DNA of 64,000 nucleotides from Fragum whitleyi (taxonomy: Eukaryota; Mollusca; Bivalvia; Cardiida; Cardiidae). Positions 56,537-64,000 of the stretch are shown one piece after another. The stretch covers positions 34,865,868 through 34,929,867 of the forward strand of contig OX411547.1 of assembly GCA_948146395.1 (NCBI GenBank). The letters run 5' to 3'. The number at the start of each line of letters is the position of its first letter. The stretch's first letter is position 1. Under the pieces are notes generated by a model. The model was not told the DNA's origin, did no database searches, and saw nothing but the letters and a program-made list of their open reading frames with translations. Position numbers and translations under genes: made by a program.

Positions 56537-57605
56537 ATTTTTAGCTCCACTGGCTGAAAGCCACTGGGGCTATTGTCATGTCGTTGTGTCCGTCGTGCGT
56601 CCGTCCGTCCGTCCGTGCGTGCGTCCGGTCGTAAACTTTTCTTTAAAAATCTTCTCCTCAGAAAATACTGGATGGATTTCAACCAAACTTCACAGGTATG
56701 ATCCTTGGGTGACCCTCTTTTAAACGTGTTCAAGAAATTTTGATCCAATGAAAAACATGGATTTAATGGGCGTGGCTAATTTCCAAATATGGTAAAAAGT
56801 GACTTTTCTCAGATTGTAATCAATGGATACCAATTAAACTTTACATGAATGATCATTGGTTGACCCTTTATCAGTCTACAAAAAATCATTGTGATCGGAT
56901 GGAAAATATGCATTTTATGGGCGGAGGTCAATTCTCTATATGTTATATAGTGTAAACTTTGGAAATCATTTTCTCAGAATGTAACTGATGGATATCAACC
57001 AAATTTCACTGGAATGATCCTTGAGTGACCCTTTATAAGTGTACAAAAAATCATTGTGATTGGATGGAAAATATGCATTTTATGGGCGGAGGTCATTTCT
57101 CAATATGTTATTTAGAGGAAACTTTGAAAATCATTTTCTCACAAGGTTACTGATGGATATCAACCAAATTTCACTGGAATGATCCTTGAGTGACCCTTTA
57201 TCAGTGTACAAAAAATCATTGTGATCGGATGGAAAATATGCATTTTATGGGCGGAGGTCATTTCTCTATATGTTATATAGTGGAAACTTTGAAAATCATT
57301 TTCTCACAAGGTTACTGATGGATATCAACCAAATTTTACTGGAATGATCCTTGAGTGACCCTTTATCAGTGTACCAAAAATTATTTTGATTGTATGGAAA
57401 ATATGTATTTTATGAGCGGAGGTCATTCCTCAATATGTTAAATAGTGGAACATATGAAAATCATTTCCTCAGAATGTAACTGATGGAATCATTTTCAACA
57501 TCAGTAGAACCCCAAATATCTAAAAATCTAGTCAAAACATTTATTTTATTTTACAAGAATTTCAAGCCTGTGGAGCGACTCAAGCCATTCATGGCCTTCT
57601 AGTTT
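56537..57605 (+). repeat. Hairpin-capped modular repeat, family 2, copy b
   Basis: Head TTAGCTCCACTGGCTGAAAG+CCACTGGGGCT (palindromic), tract GTCCGTCCGTCCGTGCGTGC, CTTCTCCTCAGAAAA, then about five well-conserved ~165-bp units (GATATCAACCAAATTTCACT, GAATGATCCTTGAGTGACCC, GATCGGATGGAAAATATGCA, GGGCGGAGGTCATTTCTC), end AGCCTGTGGAGCGACTCAAG. Confidence 0.85.
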
Positions 57606-57799
57606 CAATTTTACGATGTTTTGAACCGCAAGTATCATGGGGGAATACAATCCGCACATGCATGAAAGAGAGCAACATATTGATCTCAATTAGTATAACT
57701 AATTATTTAAAGCGCTTGCACTTATAAAGTCAAAACTATCGTTTGTCTGAGAATTTTAAGTGTTATACAATGTATTATAATACACCACAAATTTACGTA
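57606..57799. other. No feature recognised
   Basis: Short unique gap between repeats. Confidence 0.3.
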
Positions 57800-58095
57800 T
57801 CCCATGTTTGATTCCTTCTAGCTTGGCTGCTTTCGGAGAAAACCCGAGGTATTTTATATAGCCCTGGCTTTATCATCGTCGTCGTTGTCGTTGTCGTCCG
57901 AAAACTTTGATTTTTTTTTATATCTCTGGTTCTACTAGAGGCATCATCTGAAACTTGACACACATTTTCTCTATCAAAAGAGCAACCCATTTTATCAAGT
58001 GGATTAACTCTTGATGCATTTTGTGCGAATTATGCCCCCTTTTCGACTTATCCACTGTCAAACACCCAACAGCCGATCGTAGGCACCCATAGTTG
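57800..58095 (-). repeat. Dispersed repeat, family N, copy 2
   Basis: Reverse of 35885-36165: CTTTCGGAGAAAACCCGAGG, a CGTCGTCGTTGTCGTTGTCG tract, TGAAACTTGACACACATTTT, GCATTTTGTGCGAATTATGC and CAACAGCCGATCGTAGGCAC. Confidence 0.8.
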
Positions 58096-58164
58096 CTCTT
58101 ATTGTTATTTATTATGATATTGCCAATAATATTTAATAAATTAGTCTTTGTGTGACATTCATAT

Positions 58165-58390
58165 AATTTCAAGAGTCCCCGTTTGAGACATATAGTGCAG
58201 CCTAGAAAACCATGTAATGCATTAAGAATATTTCCTGTGCACTTGGAGATGTATTTGAGACATTATCTATCTACAGAGAGTATAGCAAAGACTCCAGTCA
58301 GACTGTGCAGATTCACAAGCTGTCGAAAGGCTTTGCTGTGTGCACATGTCAAATTGTTGGAAATATCACGAACAGGCTCAAATTCAATAC
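58165..58390. mobile_element. MITE related to 49937-50177
   Basis: GTGCAGCCTAGAAAACCATG, CTCCAGTCAGACTGTGCAG and GTCAAATTGTTGGAAATATC+ACGAACAGGCTCAAATTC match the nested element; left end decayed. Confidence 0.65.
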
Positions 58391-58790
58391 CTCCAATAAA
58401 AGATCCGTGTGACTGAAATTGTTTTTGATCTCACTTCGACTATATTAAGGATTTATTATCACTTTTATTGTATATACTATTTATCTGGCAATTAGAGGTA
58501 AAACTGATTGCTTAAGACTATATTCTTCAAAGTGTCTTGTAAATTGTGTCGGAAAAGACCCTCATTTTGTCTTGTACTTGGGTATATGCCAGCATGAGCT
58601 CGGATGTATTTCTACTACAGGTAATAAATAAGTGCGTATAGTAGAAAGGCGTGATTATTTCGTAATGACGACAAATAGATGACAAATAGATCTATAAGTA
58701 TACGCATTTTTTTGTTTCCCTTATTATATAGGCTTACCAGATAACTGAAAACAGGTTTAGAGAAAACCAGAGTTATTGATTAGAGTATGT
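58391..58790. other. No feature recognised
   Basis: AT-rich sequence with no gene or repeat identified. Confidence 0.3.
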
Positions 58791-58870
58791 ATTGATGGCT
58801 AAGTGCGAAGCAGTTGTAAATGCCTATAACATATAGGCAGTTACAACTTTTTCGCGCTTAGCCATCGATA
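58791..58870. repeat. Palindrome, ~35-bp arms
   Basis: ATTGATGGCTAAGTGCGAAG ... TAGGC-type left arm pairs with GGCAGTTACAACTTTTTCGC+GCTTAGCCATCGAT. Confidence 0.75.
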
Positions 58871-58984
58871 TTTAGTCCTTCAGACAATTACAACCATCAA
58901 TACGCTTTTTAAAATAAATATTTGGAAAAGAAATCGGACACAGAAGAGGTCAGCCAGAAGCAATATTTCAAAGATTCTTATATA

Positions 58985-59135
58985 GATATGTAGAATGATC
59001 ATTCTAGCTAGATTAAGAAAAACAGTCAAATGCGAAGAGTTTCGATCCTTGTCAGTCTGCGCCAATCGTGCAGTCTGACATAGGTCAGCACTTTACGCAC
59101 TACTCAGATAGTTCCTTTTCGCCTGACGGGTCACA
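58985..59135. mobile_element. Foldback family D copy
   Basis: AGAATGATCATTCTAGC, TTTCGATCCTTGTCAGTCTG paired with GTGCAGTCTGACATAGGTC, ACTTTACGCACTACTC and TTCCTTTTCGCCTGACGGGT. Confidence 0.75.
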
Positions 59136-59340
59136 TATGTTGTCAACGAATGCGTTTGTTTTCACGATAAAATAGATCTCCCGTCCATTCTTAAGAATGA
59201 GCAGAGAACCTTATTTGTCGTTTGTCCATTCTTAAGATTAAGCATTCAAAAGATAGGGCACGACATATTTATCATATCCGTCATCATCATCGCTGAGCAA
59301 ATATGTGAAAACTTACATTTTGTAATATTTTTGGTGTTAC

Positions 59341-59693
59341 CAGGGGTGTGGAAATACGACTTTTCTCCACTTGTCCATGGACAAGTAAAGGTCAATTTTC
59401 TACTTGTCCAGGATCAATATGAACTTGTCCAAAAAATTGAAATGCTATTATTGAGAAAGCATTGTTTTAATGAGGAAAATGCTTTAATTCAGTATTTTCT
59501 TCATTAAAGACAATGTTTTCCTCCCCTTTCATACAAACAAAAGGATGTCTTTCCTCCTAGATCTTTTTAGTACTGTATCAAGATTTGCTCTGGTATTTAC
59601 TTGTCCACAGACAAGTGGCCTAGGAAAATGTACTTGTCCTCAAGTGAAAATGCCCGTGTCGGACAGGTCGGGCATGGGAATTCCACACCCCTG
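59341..59693. mobile_element. hAT-like MITE with 5-bp target duplication
   Basis: Ends CAGGGGTGTGGAAAT and ATTCCACACCCCTG, flanked on both sides by GTTAC (59336-59340, 59694-59698). The inside holds mirrored CTTGTCCATGGACAAG and CTTGTCCACAGACAAG motifs. CAGGGG-type termini are hAT-like; a 5-bp duplication fits the hAT5 group. Confidence 0.82.
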
Positions 59694-60257
59694 GTTACTT
59701 AATTCATATTTTTGCTAAAATATGCGTTAATTACAGTATAACGTGTATAAAGCGACCACTTGCGGGACCACCCAAAGAGGTCATTTTAGACAATTGTCAC
59801 TAAGTAATTACCTTTTTTTTACAAACCAGAAACATAATTTTGATTGAATACGCGTATTTTTTTTAGATTTTCTCAATAATTAAATGTCTTTGAAATTCGA
59901 TTAGATCGATTCTAATGAGTTTAAACATCATATGGCTTATTTACTACATTTTTAAGACCAATAATAGTTACCTTTTTTATACATGTATTTTGTTTTTAAG
60001 AATGAAATTTCGAAAACGATATCTTATAAAAAAAAGTCGTTTGACGAGATCGCTCGAGGAAGATAAACTGTACCAATAACATCCCTTTCGACTTAGATTA
60101 CAGAGCCAAATAACCAATTTATCCACATGTACCAGGGTTTATTTTAGGAAACACTTTTCAAACAAAATTATCATTAGAAATCATTTTCTCCTATATTCTC
60201 GAACTTTTCAACGTTTGAATTATTTGCTAAGATGCACAGAAAAGTTTTCTTTTCGTA

Positions 60258-60530
60258 ATGCCTTGGTGGCCAAGTGGTAAATGCACTCGACCCGTGACCT
60301 GGAGGTCCGTGGTTCGAGCCCCACTGTCGCCGGGGTGTGTTTTATGGGCAAAACACTTAATAGCCAGCCCCAGTTCACCCAGCTGTAAAAATGGGTAGCA
60401 GTGGGTTTAAACTACTGCCTCTCTCTCGGGGACGTGAAAACATCAGGATTGAGTGTTCGAGAGCGATTCTATAAGCTTAAGCTTTCGTCGCAATCGAACT
60501 AAAATGAATTAGTATAAACTAAATTAATGA
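60258..60530 (+). mobile_element. tRNA-derived SINE of a second family
   Basis: Head TGCCTTGGTGGCCAAGTGGT (A box TGGCCAAGTGG) and GTCCGTGGTTCGAGCCCCAC (B box GGTTCGAGCCC); middle GGGCAAAACACTTAATAGCC+AGCCCCAGTTCACCCAGCTG+TAAAAATGGGTAGC, which looks like one of the conserved central domains of metazoan SINEs; tail with ATGAATTAAG. Not a working tRNA (acceptor stem unpaired). Confidence 0.82.
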
Positions 60531-60599
60531 ATTAAGCAATGAAGATATCTTCCATGAATATGGCGAAACGATATAATCATTATCGTAGAGTCACCAATA

Positions 60600-60642
60600 C
60601 ATCGTAACTACAGCTTAATCAAGCTGTAGTTACGATGTATTG
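60600..60642. repeat. Palindrome ATCGTAACTACAGCTT...
   Basis: CATCGTAACTACAGCTT and AAGCTGTAGTTACGATG, 17-bp perfect arms with AATC loop. Confidence 0.9.
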
Positions 60643-60860
60643 GTAGTCTTACGATGAACCATTCTCTTTTTAGAATTGGCTGGTTTTCAAGAATCATAAG
60701 TGGTACTTAGGGAAAAAACAGAGAAATAACCTACGTCACTGATGAAAAAGATAATATGGTTTAAGGTTTTTGCACTGAAGTGATTCTTTTGTTTTTTTGC
60801 TGTTCTAAAGATACATGATCATTTCGTATACAGTTAATTTTGATAGAACGACCGCTTCTA

Positions 60861-60933
60861 CATCTTCGCAAGCCAAGGGTTCTAACTCCACTATGTTCCT
60901 TACGTTTGTTAGAACCCTTGGCTTGCGAAGATG
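60861..60933. repeat. Hairpin with 26-bp perfect arms
   Basis: CATCTTCGCAAGCCAAGGGT+TCTAAC against GTTAGAACCCTTGGCTTGCG+AAGATG, 21-nt loop. The frame 60955-60761 (minus) translates this hairpin and is rejected as a gene. Confidence 0.9.
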
Positions 60934-61250
60934 CCGCCTCTACTAAGCGACCCATTCTATTATGCGGCCGTTTTCAAAATTTTTTTTCTTGAATCAAAAT
61001 ATCTTACAAAGAAAATTGTATTCAACTAAAAAATATCGGAAATGAATCCTTTGGTTTGAAATCTCAATAGAATCGAGATTGTGCAATATAGTTTAATTGA
61101 AAAATTCTAAATGATATTCATATTCAATCAAAATACTGCTTCTTATTTGATTTTAAAGCGTGTAGACTACTAGCACGCGACCATCTCTCTTTAACGACCG
61201 CTTTTTGGTGGTATCGTAAGCGTTCGCTTAATTCACGTTTTACTGAACTG

Positions 61251-62600
61251 TAGATAGTGAAGTGTTGTTCGGAAGAGATCTCCTCTTGAAAAGTATTCGG
61301 CGGTCAATAATCTAATTTAGTTCTCTCCACCAAGATTCGTGCATATTGATTGGCTGAAAAATTGGTTTCATTACTCATTGAAAAAAAATTTAGTATTCAG
61401 CTTTTTTGAGCTTCCGCGTAAAGTAGTCCCATAAACAATCCATGTATTTGAAGGTGAATCATTACATCATTGCTTCATGAAATTAAATTATAGGATATAA
61501 AGAGAACTTTTTTTTTTATTTGATGGGGGTTTGAAACGTGAAACCTCACCATACTCATAGATGAATCCGCTTCGCCTATTCATACAGTGGTCAGGTTTTT
61601 TGGTTTCATACCTCAATGAAATCAACAAATAGTCCCGTCACCTATTAGTTGAAATTTCAGATTGAACATTAAAATCATGGCGGGCTAGTAACTTTGTATT
61701 TTTTGCAATTTTTACATGTCTGAGACAAGATTCGCTAGTCCATATCAAATTATTCAAATAATTATGCTAAGCGCAATCAAACTTTAATGGTTCTCATGAT
61801 ATTAGCATAATGATTGCAAAGCGAAGAACCATATTCTGCGAACGCCAGTTTTAATGCAATGCTCGATTAACTGGATAAAGTTGGCACGACGTCTATGGGT
61901 AACCTAAACCAGCCCTGTGTTCAGGATGAAAAAAAAAAAAAAAAAAAAACGATCCAAACTTTTTGTTTATTTTAGCCCGCTGTGTTTGCACTGTTTTGTC
62001 ATCCTGAACGCAAGCCTGGTACATCTGGCTTAATCAGGTTGTAGTTATAAGATTTTTGTCTAAACCGACGAATTAAAATAATGGTGAAATAACATTTCTT
62101 TATTTCGCGATTATTTAATTTCGTAGTCCTTTTCAAGATACGTTTTATCGTTATTGCTGACGCGTCTTTGGGATTTCGTATTATTTTTTGCTGTTGTTCT
62201 ATTCTATTTATGATAATGATTTATGGTTATGACTGGCGGCGCCAGTGTTCTATTGCAGATTGGTCAAATATCATTGGATCGCTTTGACAGCCAAATAAAC
62301 ATTGTTTTATGAAAGCAAAATATTAGCAAGAAACACATACTCAACATTCTAATTTTAAATGATTCTCTAGCTATCAAACATACTCTGAATACAACATACC
62401 TATACCATTACTTTGCACCGATTTATAACGCATGATTATTGTTTCTCAAAGAGCTACCATTGTCTTGCATTATAGCGAAATTGCAAAATTTACGATCTTT
62501 GCCTTTTCCAATGCTGTATTTCTTCTGTATTCCTCTGCTTTAAGCTATATTTCTGAAAGTTGTTGTACGGTCATGTATGAATAAAAATGATATTAATAGA
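61251..62600. other. No gene; half-copy of the CATCCTGAACGC hairpin
   Basis: At 61915-62020 GTGTTCAGGATGA, a poly(A) run and TGTTTTGTCATCCTGAACGC repeat the family-E hairpin. Elsewhere nothing is recognised. Confidence 0.45.
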
Positions 62601-62639
62601 ACTTATGAATTATATTGGTGCAGGGATTAACACTAACAC

Positions 62640-62960
62640 CAGTCCTCGGGCCCGAGACCTGTGGATTTTAGGGAGGACTGGTAGATGTTACCATGCTGAA
62701 GGTCCTTCGGACATGTAGTTAGAGCCAGTACTTAGTATTTTAAATCTGTCCAGTTTTGACTATATTTGCATTTCCAACTGTATACATCGTAGGGAATGAG
62801 GAAATTGCTTGTCAAAAGCAATTTCTTCTTTTCCAACAATGTTTTCCTTGCAATTTATCCCTTAAATTGCTAAAAAATGGTTGAATTAGGGAGGACCCGT
62901 AATATTTAGGGCTAACAGGTCCTTCGGGCTGGTGGCAAACGTAGTTAGTGTCAAACCCTG
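62640..62960. repeat. Pair of related 60-bp motifs around an AGAAATTGCTT hairpin
   Basis: GGGAGGACTGGTAGATGTTA ... GGTCCTTCGGACATGTAGTT at 62670-62720 and GGGAGGACCCGTAATATTTA ... GGTCCTTCGGGCTGG at 62889-62940 are direct repeats. Between them GAAATTGCTTGTCAAAAGCA+ATTTC resembles the piggyBac-like MITE centre. Confidence 0.5.
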
Positions 62961-63114
62961 TGGTGCTGTGAATGAGTAGATTTTTCTTACGACAAAAGTT
63001 GAGACAAAAGTAGTGCATTTCATGATAAAATTACTACTAGTATATAAAGGAATTTTTGTAGACACGAAACAGTTTGAACGTTTTTTCACAATTTTCTATC
63101 CTTTTTCTTTCCAG

Positions 63115-63165
63115 TGTACTTCATGGTTGCTAGAGTACAGGCGGGGGAGGAAGAATGTTTGGGAA
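63115..63165 (+). CDS. Candidate 51-nt internal exon of an unknown gene (weak)
   Basis: Strong acceptor CTTTTTCTTTCCAG and strong donor GGAA|GTAAGTAC frame a less AT-rich 51-nt stretch. Two frames are open: CTSWLLEYRRGRKNVWE and YFMVARVQAGEEECLG. I recognise neither. Another GTAAGT donor at 63429 could belong to a next exon. Chance pairing of sites cannot be excluded. Confidence 0.25.
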
Positions 63166-63849
63166 GTAAGTACTTCGAATACTGTAGTTTTATAAAGCTA
63201 AGAAAATTTGCCCAACCATAGATGGACAAGTTTTTTTTCTAAACTTGAAATAGTTCCACAGCCTGAATGTTTTCAGACCTGACTACATTAAGGCCTTTTA
63301 GGCATTTGATTAAGAAAATATTTCTCACAAAAAGGCGTAAATATGTCGAATTTCAACAGCAATCTTATTGTAATCCAGTTTTGATTATTTTGATTGGCAG
63401 CAGCTATTTGTTGATTATCCTCATGGATCGTAAGTCTAAGAGCCTAGATAGTAAAAGCCTTTAAAGGGATATTACCAAATCCTTACTCTTTGATACCACA
63501 ACTCTTCACTTTAGCATTAACTTTTGATTATATGTCTAGCTATAATTATCATTTAATAGGAAATAGGTATTACTTAATTACCTATAAACATTATTCATTA
63601 TAGATGTTGGCTTTTTGACTAGAAGCTTATTTTCACACTTGTTTCGATACGGTTAATATTTAAACAAAATAAAATCAATTTCAAATGATAATTTCTAGAA
63701 CGAAGTAATTCTTCTACTTATCCAGTCTATATTGGTAAGCTTTTCACGATCAAAACACTTAGTTCTTTACTGGATAACACATTTTTTGTGAGCTTTCATG
63801 CGAAGCACAACCTTGCAAAAACGTTAGCTCTTGTTGGATCTTAACAATT

Positions 63850-64000
63850 TTATAATATGACCTACGTCGCGGTAGTGAAATAACCCCGTTGAATAATTTT
63901 GATATTACACGGTTGTTATAACACAAGTCGAATAACTATGCAAACGAGCTCAGGGTGAATAGCAACGCTTTTTTGTTACCGCGAAAATGACGTCATAATA
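63850..64000 (-). repeat. Family-J repeat carrying TGACGTCA, copy 2
   Basis: Reverse complement of 46010-46190: TATAATATGACCTACGTCGC, GTAGTGAAATAACCCC, CTATGCAAACGAGCTC and AAAATGACGTCATAAT. Continues past the right edge. Confidence 0.8.

Larger units (their letters stand above)
59734..61250. mobile_element. TA-flanked 1.5-kb element with CAGTATAACGTG-type ends
   Basis: CAGTATAACGTGTATAAAGC+GACC on the left and GCTTAATTCACGTTTTACTG+AACTG on the right, each next to TA. GCGACCAC / GACCGCTT words recur throughout. TA target suggests Tc1/mariner, but no transposase is seen. A SINE and a 26-bp-arm hairpin are inside. Confidence 0.6.

Noticed and set aside
60258..60333. Possible functional tRNA gene
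   Set aside because: Good A and B boxes, but the acceptor stem does not pair and SINE body and tail follow directly.

Overview
The window is eukaryotic: AT-rich, almost without long open frames, and packed with dispersed repeats, tRNA-derived SINEs, palindromic MITEs and remnants of a non-LTR retrotransposon. Several repeat families look like those I recall from bivalve mollusc genomes, especially the 'GCTCACCTGAGCACGAAGTG' family and a SINE ending in 'GGCGTTAAACCCC'-type sequence plus AAAC repeats. A bivalve is therefore the best guess, from memory and not from a search. No prokaryotic gene structure is present.

One protein-coding gene is clearly recognisable. Three exons on the minus strand (6719-6677, 6073-5942, 642-493) have canonical splice sites and matching phases. 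They encode the first ~108 residues of CDK5RAP3 (LZAP/C53), the adaptor subunit of the UFM1 E3 ligase complex. The rest of the gene lies beyond the left edge. Its second intron holds a large inverted repeat (arms ~1.2 kb) and a dispersed repeat. Two successive 5' splice sites each have a transposable element starting within about 16 nt.

From ~9.3 to ~33.2 kb the window is mostly a direct segmental duplication: copy A 9334-24297 and copy B 24807-33183. Comparing the two copies works as a natural empty-site assay. A has a 5'-truncated LINE (13.82-15.11 kb), a 1.37-kb element flanked by TTAA (18.86-20.24 kb) and a ~250-bp MITE (18.37-18.61 kb) where B has the uninterrupted site. B also lacks a 2.7-kb and a 0.69-kb block with 3-bp microhomology at the junctions, which look like deletions.

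From 33 to 64 kb I see repeats with little else: two modular, hairpin-capped repeat families with internal tandem units (37.7, 42.8, 47.6 and 56.5 kb), SINEs, hairpin MITEs, minisatellites, a TTAA element with ~290-bp terminal inverted repeats (54.4-55.4 kb), a hAT-like MITE (59.3 kb) and a TA-flanked element carrying a nested SINE (59.7-61.3 kb). Two short splice-flanked candidate exons (34.7 and 63.1 kb) and one interrupted signal-peptide-like frame (41.6 kb) are weak gene hints. All alignments were done by eye, so repeat boundaries are approximate unless a target-site duplication is named.
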